Origin: Bacteroidales bacterium
GTDB lineage: Bacteria; Bacteroidota; Bacteroidia; Bacteroidales; UBA4181
DNA length: 64,000 nucleotides
Assembly (NCBI GenBank): GCA_031275285.1
Contig: JAISOY010000089.1
Coordinates: 1 to 64,000 of the forward strand
Reading direction: 5' to 3'
Shown here: in pieces, positions 1 through 10,617 of the stretch
Layout of the letters: each line of letters opens with the position of its first letter
How positions within the stretch are numbered: position 1 is the first letter of the stretch
Translations under genes and position numbers: made by a program
Notes under the pieces: generated by a model
Told to the model about the DNA's origin: nothing
The model's input: the letters and a program-made list of their open reading frames with translations, nothing else
The model's database searches: none

Positions 1-3000
1 GTATCGGCGATAAAATGCGGCTGGGAATCAACTATAATACCCAGGCTTCTTTCGACTTTGAAAATGAGACCAAGTTGGCGTATGAAGGAAAAGAAGATGA
101 GATCATCCAGAAAATAGAAGCCGGGAATGTGTCGTTGCCCTTACCGGGTTCTTTGATTACCGGAAGCCAGAGCTTGTTCGGTTTGAAGACGGATCTGAAA
201 TTCGGCAATTTATCCGTCACGGCTGTGGTCTCACAACAAAAAGGACAGACTTCCACCATCGAGATCAAGGGCGGATCACAAATCAATGATTTTGAACTGG
301 CTGCCGATGAATACGACGCCAACAAGCATTTTTTCCTGTCGCATTATTTCCGCGATCATTACGAACAGGCTTTGAGAAATATACCCACCATTACTTCAGG
401 AGTCACGATCACACGTGTCGAAGTATGGGTGACCAACCGTACCAATTCCACCGAAAACAGACGTAACATGGTGGCTTTTATGGACTTAGGCGAATCCACA
501 CATATATACAATAATCGATTTTGTGTCGGGGGAAATTGCAGTACGGAACAACTTCCGCAAAACGATACGGCAAAGATTTTTAATACATTATATACAGATG
601 TAAGGGATATTGTCCGCAACTTCAACTCGGATATAAACGGGGAATTAGAAAGGTTAGGGAAAGGTCTAGCTTCAGGTGTTCATTTTGAAAAACTACAGGG
701 AGCACGGATGCTTACCGAACGTGAATTTACTTTTCATCCTACATTGGGTTATCTCTCACTGAATACGGCCCTTAACGCCGATGAGGTGCTGGGGGTGTCG
801 TATGAATATACCTATCGGGGAAAAACATACAGGGTCGGAGAAATTTCCAGTTCAGGCATTGCAGGAGAGAGAGGACTGGTTGTTAAATTATTGAAGGGTA
901 CCACCCTTGTTCCTAAATACCCGACATGGAAGCTGATGATGAAGAATATTTACTCGATCACAGCATACAACCTGGAACAGAATGATTTTCAAATGAATGT
1001 ACTGTATGCTGACGATCGATCGGGAAATGATATCAATTATATTCCGGAAGATGCTGTGAGTAAAGATATTTTGTTGCGCATTATGGGACTCGACCGGTTG
1101 AATTCCCAATTGGATGCCTATCCGGACGGAGCATTTGACTTTGTGGAAGGAGTGACCATCAATTCCGGCAATGGAAAAATTATTTTCCCTGTATTGGAAC
1201 CATTTGGAAGTACGCTTCGGAATCATCTCAAGCAAAAAGGTCTCCCGGACTCAAAGATAGATAAGTATGTGTACCAGGAACTATACGATTCAACATTGAC
1301 CAAAGCACGTGAAATAGCGGAACTGAATAAATTCCTGTTGCGGGGAAGATATAGCTCGGAAGGTGGTTCGGAGGTGATCCTGAATGCCATGAATATCCCG
1401 GAAGGGTCTGTAGTGGTCACCGCAGCCGGAACACGGTTGGTGGAAAATGTGGATTATACGGTTGACTATAACATGGGGCGTGTAAAAATACTAAATACAG
1501 GTCTGCTGGAATCAGGAACCCCCATCAGGGTGAGTGTAGAAAGCAATGCCCTGTTTGCGATGCAACAGAAAACCCTGTTAGGTACCCATCTGAATTACCG
1601 TTTTTCAGACAATTTCAATATTGGGGCTACGGTACTTCGTTTGACCGAAAGGCCATTGACACAAAAGGTAAATATGGGAGACGAACCCTTGTCCAATACC
1701 ATGCTGGGACTCAACTGGAATTATAATACGGAACTTCCTTTCCTTACTTCCTGGGTGGATAAGCTTCCGCTAATACAGACCAAGGCCCCTTCAAGCCTCG
1801 ACTTCACTGGTGAATTTGCACAGTTGCTTCCCGGAAAATCCAAAGGCGTCATGAACCGGGGTTCCGCTTACATCGATGACTTTGAAAGTAGTCAGACGCC
1901 CTATGATCTAAGGGCTTTTGCCGCCTGGCACCTGTCCAGTATCCCCCAAGGGGACAATAATATAAGGGGGGGGACAATGTTCCATGAGTCTACACTCAAT
2001 AATGACCTGGAAATAGGGAAAAACCGGGCGCGTCTGGCATGGTATACCATTGACCCGCTGTTCGTAGCAGAAGGTTATATGAACTCTTCCACTACCCCTG
2101 ATTATATCCGTCAGAATCCGGGAAAATATATTTCCAGCAACTTTGTAAGGGCGATCTATGAAGAAGACATTTTCAAAAAGAGGGAGCATATTGTAGGGAA
2201 ACCTACCAATATAGCAGTCCTGAACGTGGCTTATTATCCCCGTGAACGCGGTCCTTATAATTACGATTTCCAAAATGTGAATCCGGATGGAACATTAAGG
2301 GATCCTAAAAATCGCTGGGGTGGGATGACACGGGAAGTGCAACCCAGTGATTTCGAATCGAACAACATACAGTATATCGAGTTCTGGATGATGGATCCTT
2401 TCGTGGAGGATCCGCAGAAGCAGCTGAGTGGGGCCGACCTATATTTTAACCTGGGAAATATTTCGGAAGACATATTGAAGGATGCCCGTAAATCGGCAGA
2501 ACAGGGTTTACCGGTCAATGGAGATTTAAGTATGGTAGATTCCACCAACTGGGGATACGTACCTAAAATACAACCGATTGTCCACTCGTTTGATAACGAG
2601 AACCGCACCTATCAGGATGTAGGTTTGGACGGGATGGGAGATGCACGGGAACGCCGCTTTTTTTATCCTTTTGTTGATGGATTAGAAAGAATCCTCGACC
2701 CGGAACCATTTCAGACCGTATGGAGAGACCCATCGAGCGATAATTTCCGTTATCCGAGAGGAGGAGAGTGGGACCAGGCCCAGGCGGATATCCTCACCCG
2801 TTACAAATATTACAACGGATTGGAAGGGAACTCATCCAACAATGATTTCTCCAATTCCAGCCTGCCGAATGAGGAAGATATCAACCGCGACAATACCATG
2901 AGCGAAACGGAAAGTTATTTTCAATATAAGGTACAGATACGTCGTGAGCAGCTGGAAGTAGGAAAAAACTTTATCGTGGATAAGGTGACGAATGATTCTA

Positions 3001-6000
3001 CCATCATCGGAGGAGTAAGAGTACCTTCTGCAACATGGTACCAGTTCCGGGTTCCCCTGAGTGAGTATGAGAAAGCTGTCGGAGGGATACAGGAATTTAA
3101 AACCATCCGTTTCATGCGTATGTTCCTGACCAATTGCGAGGATTCCATTATCCTTCGTTTTGCACGGCTGGAACTGGTACGCGGAGAATGGCGGCAATAC
3201 AATCAATCCTTCCAGCCTGCTACTCCTGGGACATCGACTCCCCAGTCTCCCACGGCCACATTTGAAGTAGCTTCGGTCAATATCGAAGAAAATGCATACC
3301 GGCAACCTATTCCTTATATGGTACCTCCGGGATTTGACCGGGCTGTAGACCAGACGACCCGTGAAATGCAACAATTGAATGAACAATCGATGGTATTGCG
3401 GGTAAAAGAACTGACCAATGGCGATGCCAGAGCGGTTTACCGGAATGTATCCTATGATATGCGCCGGTACAAAAGTATAGAGATGGAAGTGCATGCGGAA
3501 GCCATCAGGGACTATCCGTCATTGCAGGACAATGATATGAGTGTATTTGTGAGGATCGGGACAGATTACCGCAACAATTTCTATGAATACGAAATACCCT
3601 TAAAATTAACACCCCTGGATATGGCCGGATATACGGACAGGGATGTCTGGCCGGAAGAAAACCACATGGGTATTGACCTGACATTTTTACCGGATCTGAA
3701 GCAGATGCGTAATGATGCCATGCGAAGGTCCGGCTCCTCGGTAACGATCAACACGGTATACCCTTATGACGCCGGGGATGGTAAAAAGTACTATGTATGT
3801 GGTAATCCTAACCTGGCGAACGTAAAAGTAGTAATGATCGGATTGCGGTATTCATCTGATTCCAAACAAACGGGAGAAACCCGTTCTGCGGAAGTATGGG
3901 TGAACGAATTCCGGTTATCCAATGTAGACCAGAAAGGAGGATGGGCAGCTAATGCCCGTTTGGCTGTCCGTGTGGCAGACCTGGCTACCATCGCTATCTC
4001 AGGTGAGACCATCCAGCCCGGTTTCGGCGGGATCGATTCGAAAATTAATGATCGTTCCCATGAAGAACGCAATCAATACGATGTATCGGCCAATATCGAG
4101 TTGGGGAAATTGTTTCCTGAAAGGTTAAATGTGCAGATACCTTTATATGTGGGATATGCGGAAAGCTTCGTTACCCCTGAATATGATCCAACCAACCCGG
4201 ATGTGAAGATGAAGGACGCCCTGGCCGTCCTTTCCAGAAGCGAACAGGATTCACTGAAAAAACTGGCACAGGATTATACCGAACGGAAAAGTTTTAACCT
4301 GACCAATGTAAGGGTAAATACCATACATGAAAAGCCCAGATTCTGGAATTTCTCTAACTTTACGTTCAATTACGCCTATTATGAAACATTCAGGCGAAAT
4401 GTCACCACTGAGAAAGGCCTGGAAAAAAATTATTCGGGAGGAATCATTTATGATTACTCAACAGTACCCTTTACCGTTGCCCCATTTGAAAAGGTAACAT
4501 TTTTAAGTAATCCGATATTCCGTATTATCCGTGACTTTAATTTCAACCTGAAACCCAATCGTATTTCTCTGGGTACAGGTATGAAACGTACTTATGTGGA
4601 AGAGCGGAGCCGTAATATTGACAATCCCGGATTAATCATGGATCCGATGGTTGACAAAAACTGGTTGTGGGATCGTAACTTCATGCTGCAATGGGATTTA
4701 TCCAGATCCCTTAAATTCGATTTTTCTGCCGCCAATATGGCGCGGATCGACGAGCCTGTAGGAGTGGTTGACCGTCATATGAAAGATGAATACGAGTTGT
4801 GGAAAGATTCGGTCTGGCACAATATACGCAGAGGGGGACGAATTACCGATTATAACCATACCCTCTCCGCAAGCTATATCATCCCCATCAATAAACTGCC
4901 CCTTCTCGACTGGGTCAGCTCAACAGCCAGTTACACAGGCGAGTATATGTGGGGCGTTGCGCCTATTTCTGCCGATACCTCATTTAATCCCGGCAATACG
5001 ATCAGCAACAGGAATGCCATCTCACTCAGCGGAACTTTGAATTTTTCCACATTGTATAATAAAGTCCCTTATTTCAGGACGATCACCCAACCGCAAAGAA
5101 ATCGGCAGGCGTCACAGGAACCCAAACAATACAAAACCGTTACTTATGAACGGAATAGTCTGAACCTGAAAGGAAGCGAATACAGGAGTATTCAGCACAA
5201 CCTTAATACCAAAGATGTTGAGGTAAAAATAACAGATGCGGAGGGAAAAACCGTCTCAGCAGATATTCAGGTGGTCAGTGAAAACAGGGTAGCTGTTATG
5301 GTACCATCCGACATGAGGGGAGTATCCCTGGTAGTAACGGGAAGTGTGGAGAAAAAAGGCGGCGATCCAGTGGATTTTATCACCCAGAATTTTGTGCGGA
5401 TCTTGCTGGGAGTGAAAAATCTGAGTATTACATACACACAAAATGGAAATACATTGTTACCGGGATACGACATGTCGAGCAATATGTTTGGCGTAAGCGG
5501 CTCTGCTCCGGGATTTCCGTTTCTTTTAGGATGGCAGGACAAACATTTCCCGGAAAAAGCGGCAGCCAATAACTGGCTGGTCCGGGAGGAAGCTTTAAAT
5601 GAGCCTGTAATAATGAACCAGACCAATAGCTGGAGTATAAGGAGTGTTTTTGAGCCCTTCCAGGGCATACGCATCACCCTGACCGGACTGAGAAGTTATA
5701 CTGAGAACCGGTCGGCTTACTACATCTGGGAATCAGGAGGTTATCCCGACGAATTGCGCTCTCCGCTTACGACAGGAAATTACAGCATCACGATCGTTGC
5801 GATGGGTACCTCTTTTGAAAAATCAGACAAGAAAAACGGATACCGGTCGGCTATATTTGAAAAGTTCAAAGAACACAGGAACATTATCGCTCAACGGAGA
5901 GCTACGGAATTGAAAGAAAAAGACCCGTCTTATTCAGCTAATGCAGACGGAACGGGTGGTTATGATGGATACAACCTTACTTCCCAGCAAGTCCTGATCC

Positions 6001-6815
6001 CGGCCTTCTATGCCGCGTATACAGGGCGTGATCCTGAAAAAGTATCCATGACTGATTTTCCGTCTTTCTGGAAAATACGCCCTAACTGGGACCTCAATTT
6101 TGACGGATTAAGTAACCTGGAATTCATTAAAAAGTATTTTCGTTCGGTCAATATACGGCATGGATACAGGGCAATATATAAGATACAGAGTTATACGTCC
6201 AATTCGGAATACAATGGCGATATAGCATCTGCAACTTCTTATGCCAGGGACCTGCAGAATAATTTTATCCCCAGGAACGACGTGGCTTCTGTAAATATTG
6301 AAGAGATATATAGTCCTTTGGTAGGTGTTGACCTTACCTTCCAGAACAGCTTGTCAACACGTTTTGAAATGCGCAGGAGCCGGAATATTTCCCTGGGATT
6401 GGCCAATCTGCAACTCACAGAAAACAAGATGGCCGAATACATCATAGGGCTGGGGTATATTTTCAATCAGGTTGCCTTTAATATCAGGACATTCGGTGGA
6501 GACCAGAAACGTTTGCAGAGTGACCTGAAACTCAACGCTGACTTTTCTATCAGGGATAGCAAAACATTGATCAGGCGTTTAAGTGATTCGGTTGATGAGG
6601 ATGGTGGAATAATTACAGATTCAAACCTCCCGGTACAGGTATCTGCCGGACAGAAGGTGGCATCTATTAAATTCTCTGCAGACTACCGCATCAGCAGTAA
6701 TTTTACACTGACACTTTTCTTCGACCGGATAGTCAATACCCCGTTCGTTTCTACATCATACAAAAATTACAATACCAACTTCGGGTTCAGTATGCGGTTT
6801 ACGTTGATACAGTAA
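1..6815 (+). CDS. sprA: Cell-surface protein SprA (T9SS/gliding), C-terminal part, 5' truncated by window edge
   Basis: SprA is the very large outer-membrane barrel that forms the translocon of the type IX secretion system and is needed for gliding in Flavobacteria. The reading frame is open to the left edge (codons before the ATG at 15 are in frame), so the N-terminus is missing; at least 2266 residues are present against roughly 2400-2500 for complete family members. The segment GSLITGSQSLFGLKTDL near residue 45 is a hallmark of the family. The rest shows long alternating beta-strand stretches, aromatic-rich repeats and a terminal strand ending in aromatic and hydrophobic residues (FGFSMRFTLIQ), typical of outer-membrane barrels. 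It ends 15 bp before the convergent acyl-CoA synthetase gene. No frameshift was seen. Confidence 0.93.
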   Translation, partial: IGDKMRLGINYNTQASFDFENETKLAYEGKEDEIIQKIEAGNVSLPLPGSLITGSQSLFGLKTDLKFGNLSVTAVVSQQKGQTSTIEIKGGSQINDFELAADEYDANKHFFLSHYFRDHYEQALRNIPTITSGVTITRVEVWVTNRTNSTENRRNMVAFMDLGESTHIYNNRFCVGGNCSTEQLPQNDTAKIFNTLYTDVRDIVRNFNSDINGELERLGKGLASGVHFEKLQGARMLTEREFTFHPTLGYLSLNTALNADEVLGVSYEYTYRGKTYRVGEISSSGIAGERGLVVKLLKGTTLVPKYPTWKLMMKNIYSITAYNLEQNDFQMNVLYADDRSGNDINYIPEDAVSKDILLRIMGLDRLNSQLDAYPDGAFDFVEGVTINSGNGKIIFPVLEPFGSTLRNHLKQKGLPDSKIDKYVYQELYDSTLTKAREIAELNKFLLRGRYSSEGGSEVILNAMNIPEGSVVVTAAGTRLVENVDYTVDYNMGRVKILNTGLLESGTPIRVSVESNALFAMQQKTLLGTHLNYRFSDNFNIGATVLRLTERPLTQKVNMGDEPLSNTMLGLNWNYNTELPFLTSWVDKLPLIQTKAPSSLDFTGEFAQLLPGKSKGVMNRGSAYIDDFESSQTPYDLRAFAAWHLSSIPQGDNNIRGGTMFHESTLNNDLEIGKNRARLAWYTIDPLFVAEGYMNSSTTPDYIRQNPGKYISSNFVRAIYEEDIFKKREHIVGKPTNIAVLNVAYYPRERGPYNYDFQNVNPDGTLRDPKNRWGGMTREVQPSDFESNNIQYIEFWMMDPFVEDPQKQLSGADLYFNLGNISEDILKDARKSAEQGLPVNGDLSMVDSTNWGYVPKIQPIVHSFDNENRTYQDVGLDGMGDARERRFFYPFVDGLERILDPEPFQTVWRDPSSDNFRYPRGGEWDQAQADILTRYKYYNGLEGNSSNNDFSNSSLPNEEDINRDNTMSETESYFQYKVQIRREQLEVGKNFIVDKVTNDSTIIGGVRVPSATWYQFRVPLSEYEKAVGGIQEFKTIRFMRMFLTNCEDSIILRFARLELVRGEWRQYNQSFQPATPGTSTPQSPTATFEVASVNIEENAYRQPIPYMVPPGFDRAVDQTTREMQQLNEQSMVLRVKELTNGDARAVYRNVSYDMRRYKSIEMEVHAEAIRDYPSLQDNDMSVFVRIGTDYRNNFYEYEIPLKLTPLDMAGYTDRDVWPEENHMGIDLTFLPDLKQMRNDAMRRSGSSVTINTVYPYDAGDGKKYYVCGNPNLANVKVVMIGLRYSSDSKQTGETRSAEVWVNEFRLSNVDQKGGWAANARLAVRVADLATIAISGETIQPGFGGIDSKINDRSHEERNQYDVSANIELGKLFPERLNVQIPLYVGYAESFVTPEYDPTNPDVKMKDALAVLSRSEQDSLKKLAQDYTERKSFNLTNVRVNTIHEKPRFWNFSNFTFNYAYYETFRRNVTTEKGLEKNYSGGIIYDYSTVPFTVAPFEKVTFLSNPIFRIIRDFNFNLKPNRISLGTGMKRTYVEERSRNIDNPGLIMDPMVDKNWLWDRNFMLQWDLSRSLKFDFSAANMARIDEPVGVVDRHMKDEYELWKDSVWHNIRRGGRITDYNHTLSASYIIPINKLPLLDWVSSTASYTGEYMWGVAPISADTSFNPGNTISNRNAISLSGTLNFSTLYNKVPYFRTITQPQRNRQASQEPKQYKTVTYERNSLNLKGSEYRSIQHNLNTKDVEVKITDAEGKTVSADIQVVSENRVAVMVPSDMRGVSLVVTGSVEKKGGDPVDFITQNFVRILLGVKNLSITYTQNGNTLLPGYDMSSNMFGVSGSAPGFPFLLGWQDKHFPEKAAANNWLVREEALNEPVIMNQTNSWSIRSVFEPFQGIRITLTGLRSYTENRSAYYIWESGGYPDELRSPLTTGNYSITIVAMGTSFEKSDKKNGYRSAIFEKFKEHRNIIAQRRATELKEKDPSYSANADGTGGYDGYNLTSQQVLIPAFYAAYTGRDPEKVSMTDFPSFWKIRPNWDLNFDGLSNLEFIKKYFRSVNIRHGYRAIYKIQSYTSNSEYNGDIASATSYARDLQNNFIPRNDVASVNIEEIYSPLVGVDLTFQNSLSTRFEMRRSRNISLGLANLQLTENKMAEYIIGLGYIFNQVAFNIRTFGGDQKRLQSDLKLNADFSIRDSKTLIRRLSDSVDEDGGIITDSNLPVQVSAGQKVASIKFSADYRISSNFTLTLFFDRIVNTPFVSTSYKNYNTNFGFSMRFTLIQ

Positions 6816-6830
6816 ACGGATAAGGCATGG

Positions 6831-8888
6831 TTATTTTTTAATCCTGATCCGGGCATCCACCACTGTAATATCGTGGTCTGTCGCCATCAATGGATTCAGG
6901 TCCAGTTCTTTAATTTCCGTAGCAAAGCGAACTAAGGAAGACAAACGGACTATAGTCTCTGTAAACTTTTGTTCATCAATTCCTTTACGGCCTCTTGTGC
7001 CTTGTATGATTTTATATGCCCTCAGGGATTTTATCATGGAACGGGCTTCACGATAGGTAAGTGGTGCCAGGCCGGATGCAACATCGCCTAGTACTTCGAC
7101 AAAAATACCACCCAACCCGCACAAAATAACGTGTCCGAACCGTTCTTCATACTTAGCACCTACAAACAGTTCGGTACCGGAAAGCATGGGTTGTACCATT
7201 ACTGCTGTCACATCCGGCAACTGCATCATCCTGTCAAATTCAAAAACCAGATGTCCTTCGGTTTTGATATCCAATACGACTCCTCCTATATCTGACTTAT
7301 GTACCGGACCGACGACCTTCATGACCACAGGAAATCCTGTTTTCCGGACATGTCCGACTAACTGCTCCTTATCGGCGGTCACGTAACCGGGAACAACCCG
7401 GATACCTGCAGCTGTGAGAAGCTGCTGGACATTATCCGGAGAAGCAAATCCCGAAGGTATTGCATCTATGGTCCTGCGAATCCGGGCTACGTCTATACCT
7501 TGCAGTACTGGACCCGATAAATCGGGCCTGGGGGTATTGAGCACTTTTACGACAGCTGTACCCAAGGTTACTTCGTCGGAAAAAGAAACGTGTCCCTTAT
7601 CCGTAAAAAATTTGACTTCTTCTCCTGCACTGATGACAGATGGCAATATCGGAAATATAGGTTTGTTACATGCATTGATCTTTTGATCCAATACTTCATA
7701 AGCATCAAAAATCTTGACTAATCCGGGAGTACCAAAAATTACCATCATAGCATCTATCCCATCAAAACGCGATTCGCAATAATCTATAGCCAATGCCAAA
7801 TGATGGGCCGTCCCGGTGGCAAGGAGATCGATCGGGTTGGATACGGAAGAACCGGGCATTAGTTGTTTCTTTAGTTCATCAGCCACAGGTCCATCGAGAT
7901 CTGGAATGCTGATCCCTCCCCGCTCCAAAGCATCTGTCAGCATAACGGCAGGTCCGCCCGCATGGGTAATAATGGCAAACCGTTTTCCCTTCAGTTCTTT
8001 CAAGGTAAAAATGGCAGCAACAATCGTCAGCTCCTCTCTCCCATTACACCGCACAATACCAGCTTTTCTGAATAAAGCTTCCACTGCCGAATCAGAAGAT
8101 GCCAATGCCCCCGTATGCGACAGGGCTGCCCTGCTTCCGGCCTCAGATGTTCCGGCTTTGATGGCAGCAATATGACATCCTTTATGAATAAGTGATGTCG
8201 CATGGAACAGGAATAAATCCGGATCTTTGATACTCTCCATGTAGATCAGCTTGATTCGGGAACTCTTTTCAGGATCAAAACTCTCATCTAAATACCTGAG
8301 GACATCTTCCACTCCGGTTTGGGCCGAATTGCCTACTGAGAAGACGGACGCAAACCGCAGTCCTTTTGCCATTCCGGATTCAAGGATAAACACAGCGGTT
8401 GCTCCCGAACCGGAAATAAGGTCACATCCATAGGGATCCAAAGGAGGTACGGGAAGTGTAAATATACTGGAATGATGCAGGGTGATCACCCCTGTACAAT
8501 TCGGACCAATCAAACAGCCATTTACATCATTGACAATATCGACCATTTGTTGTTCGAGCAAGGCTCCTTCGTTACCTGTTTCACTGAATCCAGCAGAAAT
8601 AACAATAAACGCCCTAGTTTTCTTTTCATATGCCAGTGTTTTGATGGACGCTACGCAGGCATCGGCAGGAATGGCCAATACAGCCAGATCCGTTTCAGGA
8701 AGGGATGCTACGGAGTGATAACTCTTTATCCCCTGCACCTCATCTTCCCGGGTATTAACGACATATAAACTTCCTTTATATCCGCCATCAAGGATATTCT
8801 TTAGTAAACGTCCTCCTACTTTCCCGATATGGTTGGATCCGCCCACAACGGCTATACTTCTGGGATTGATCAAATATTCATTGATCAT
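6831..8888 (-). CDS. Acetate/acyl-CoA ligase (ADP-forming), fused alpha-beta subunits
   Basis: This 685-residue protein matches the NDP-forming acyl-CoA synthetase family, which interconverts acyl-CoA + ADP + Pi with acid + CoA + ATP and makes ATP at the end of amino-acid or sugar fermentation. The N-terminal CoA-binding Rossmann domain begins INPRSIAVVGGSNHIGKVGG. A succinyl-CoA-ligase-like middle follows, containing the phosphohistidine site (AALSHTGALASSD, about residue 258). The C-terminal ATP-grasp domain contains GFPVVMKVVGPVHKSDIGGV and ELDLNPLM. Alpha and beta parts are thus in one chain. The gene starts 11 bp after recR stops, so the two are probably cotranscribed. The exact acyl substrate (acetate, propionate, branched or aryl acids) cannot be told from sequence. 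Confidence 0.9.
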   Translation of the reverse strand: MINEYLINPRSIAVVGGSNHIGKVGGRLLKNILDGGYKGSLYVVNTREDEVQGIKSYHSVASLPETDLAVLAIPADACVASIKTLAYEKKTRAFIVISAGFSETGNEGALLEQQMVDIVNDVNGCLIGPNCTGVITLHHSSIFTLPVPPLDPYGCDLISGSGATAVFILESGMAKGLRFASVFSVGNSAQTGVEDVLRYLDESFDPEKSSRIKLIYMESIKDPDLFLFHATSLIHKGCHIAAIKAGTSEAGSRAALSHTGALASSDSAVEALFRKAGIVRCNGREELTIVAAIFTLKELKGKRFAIITHAGGPAVMLTDALERGGISIPDLDGPVADELKKQLMPGSSVSNPIDLLATGTAHHLALAIDYCESRFDGIDAMMVIFGTPGLVKIFDAYEVLDQKINACNKPIFPILPSVISAGEEVKFFTDKGHVSFSDEVTLGTAVVKVLNTPRPDLSGPVLQGIDVARIRRTIDAIPSGFASPDNVQQLLTAAGIRVVPGYVTADKEQLVGHVRKTGFPVVMKVVGPVHKSDIGGVVLDIKTEGHLVFEFDRMMQLPDVTAVMVQPMLSGTELFVGAKYEERFGHVILCGLGGIFVEVLGDVASGLAPLTYREARSMIKSLRAYKIIQGTRGRKGIDEQKFTETIVRLSSLVRFATEIKELDLNPLMATDHDITVVDARIRIKK

Positions 8889-8899
8889 ATGCTGATAGT

Positions 8900-9532
8900 T
8901 TAGGTGTTTCTGTTGAACATATCTTCAAAAGGCTGGCGATTGATAATGGACCGTCCTAAAGTTACCTGATCGGCATATTCCAGTTCATCTCCGATGGATA
9001 CGCCTCTTGCCAGGGTTGAAATTTTAACAGGAAAGTCTTTCAGTTTACGGTAGATATAAAAATTAGTCGTATCGCCTTCCATGGTTGTACTGAGTGCCAG
9101 GATGATTTCGGATATTTCATTCTCTTTGACCTTATTTTCCAGTGAATCAATGGTCAGATCGGAAGGTCCTATTCCGTCCATTGGAGAAATCACACCTCCC
9201 AGGACATGATAAACTCCCTGATACTGCATGGTATTTTCAATAGACATTACATCACGGATACTTTCCACCACACAAACCATAGAATGGTCACGGCGAGGAT
9301 TGGAACAAATATCGCAAACATCGGAATCTGAAAGATTAAGACAGTGTTTGCAATAGGTGATCTCGCTACGCAATTGTATCACTGCCTCCCCGAACTGTCT
9401 GACCGATTCCGTTTCCTGCTTCAAAAGATACAGTGCCATCCGTAACGCGGTCTTTTTACCTATTCCCGGCAACCTGGAGAATTCGTTGACTACATTCTCA
9501 AGTAATTTAGACGAATATAATTGTTGATTCAT
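8900..9532 (-). CDS. recR: Recombination mediator protein RecR
   Basis: RecR acts with RecO (and RecF) to load RecA on SSB-coated DNA during gap repair. The protein is 210 residues from the ATG at 9532; a longer frame back to 9592 exists, but its extra 20 residues do not resemble RecR, whose N-terminus is normally close to a helix-hairpin-helix. That motif is visible here ([20 protein letters not shown]). It is followed by the four-cysteine zinc motif (CKHC...CDIC) and a Toprim domain ([14 protein letters not shown], then [12 protein letters not shown]). A TAnnTTTG box lies only 4 bp upstream of this ATG, so the mRNA may be nearly leaderless. The acyl-CoA ligase follows directly downstream. 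Confidence 0.95.
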   Translation of the reverse strand: MNQQLYSSKLLENVVNEFSRLPGIGKKTALRMALYLLKQETESVRQFGEAVIQLRSEITYCKHCLNLSDSDVCDICSNPRRDHSMVCVVESIRDVMSIENTMQYQGVYHVLGGVISPMDGIGPSDLTIDSLENKVKENEISEIILALSTTMEGDTTNFYIYRKLKDFPVKISTLARGVSIGDELEYADQVTLGRSIINRQPFEDMFNRNT

Positions 9533-9536
9533 GATA

Positions 9537-9544
9537 CAAAAATA
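9537..9544 (-). promoter_or_regulatory. Candidate -7 box (TATTTTTG) for recR
   Basis: The reverse strand reads TATTTTTG, a full match to the Bacteroidetes -7 consensus TAnnTTTG. It ends 4 bp before the recR ATG, so transcription would begin at or next to the start codon. No clear -33 TTG element is present at the usual distance, which lowers confidence. Confidence 0.4.
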
Positions 9545-9705
9545 ACATTTTACTTTATTGAATTTACCGAAAGAATTTATCCTCCGGGACAAATATCCTA
9601 AACCACTGAATGAATAAAGGATACACGAAGCATATTGAAATTCTTAAATTTTCCATTAAATTTACCACCAAATTTGAAACGTATTTTTTATAATAATAAA
9701 CACAA

Positions 9706-10452
9706 ATGAAATTGTTAGAAGGAAAAACAGCGATTGTTACGGGAGCAGCGCGCGGCATAGGTAAGTCCATTGCCATGAAACTTGCTTCTGAAGGGGCCAA
9801 CGTGGCTATCACAGATTTGGTATACGACGATAATGCTAAAGCTGTAGAGTCAGAACTGAAAGCAATGGGGATTAAAGCCAAAGCTTATGCATCTAACGCT
9901 GCTAATTTTGAGGAAACACAAAAAATAGTTGCAGAGATTGCAAATGATTTCGGAAGAATTGATATTCTTGTCAACAATGCCGGAATTACAAAAGACGGAG
10001 CCCTGAAACGTATGACTGAGGAACAGTGGGATATGGTTATAGCCGTCAATCTGAAATCGGTATTCAATTTTACAAAAGCCGTGCAGCCGGTTATGTGGAA
10101 ACAGGGTTCAGGAAGTATCATTAATATGAGTTCTGTTGTAGGTGTTTCTGGTAATGCCAATCAGGCTAATTATTCTGCATCCAAAGCAGGCATCATAGGT
10201 TTTACCAAATCTATTGCAAAAGAATTTGGTACCCGTGGAATTCGTAGCAATGCTATTGCTCCGGGTTTCATTGAAACTGAGATGACAGGCGTTCTTCCGG
10301 AAGAGGTCCGTAAAGGCTGGTATGACAAGATCCCGCTTCATCGTGGCGGAACACCCGAAGATGTGGCCAATGTGACTTTATTCCTTGCATCTGAACTTTC
10401 AGCATATGTCACAGGACAAGTGATCAATGTTTGTGGAGGAATGAATACCTGA
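9706..10452 (+). CDS. fabG: 3-oxoacyl-[acyl-carrier-protein] reductase FabG
   Basis: This is the NADPH-dependent short-chain dehydrogenase of fatty-acid elongation, reducing beta-ketoacyl-ACP to beta-hydroxyacyl-ACP. The 248-residue length is standard. Visible features are the cofactor loop TGAARGIGKSIA (about residues 12-23), the NNAG motif (ILVNNAGITKDG), the catalytic Ser of NMSSVVG and the YSASKAG motif with catalytic Tyr and Lys. The C-terminal GQVINVCGGMNT is the classic FabG ending, which favours FabG over other SDR enzymes. It is monocistronic in appearance, with a strong hairpin terminator just downstream. Confidence 0.93.
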   Translation: MKLLEGKTAIVTGAARGIGKSIAMKLASEGANVAITDLVYDDNAKAVESELKAMGIKAKAYASNAANFEETQKIVAEIANDFGRIDILVNNAGITKDGALKRMTEEQWDMVIAVNLKSVFNFTKAVQPVMWKQGSGSIINMSSVVGVSGNANQANYSASKAGIIGFTKSIAKEFGTRGIRSNAIAPGFIETEMTGVLPEEVRKGWYDKIPLHRGGTPEDVANVTLFLASELSAYVTGQVINVCGGMNT

Positions 10453-10466
10453 GAATGATATATCAT

Positions 10467-10504
10467 AAAAGGCAACTATTTCAAAATGTGAAAAGTTGCC
10501 TTTT
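10467..10504 (+). terminator. Intrinsic terminator after fabG
   Basis: An 11-bp perfect stem (AAAAGGCAACT / AGTTGCCTTTT) with a 16-nt loop starts 14 bp after the fabG stop codon and ends in a T run. This is a typical Rho-independent terminator. Confidence 0.85.
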
Positions 10505-10617
10505 ATAAATAATTCTTTGTTTTACAACAGCATAAGAAAAGCTTTTTTTGATAAATTACTCAAAACTACGCTTAAAGTTTATTACAGGATATAGTTTTTG
10601 ATGATTAATTGATACTG

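Noticed and set aside
2832-3494. A 220-codon minus-strand frame inside sprA
   Set aside because: It lies entirely antisense to a well supported SprA region. It is Tyr/His/Ile-rich in the way typical of shadow frames and has no start signal or domain.
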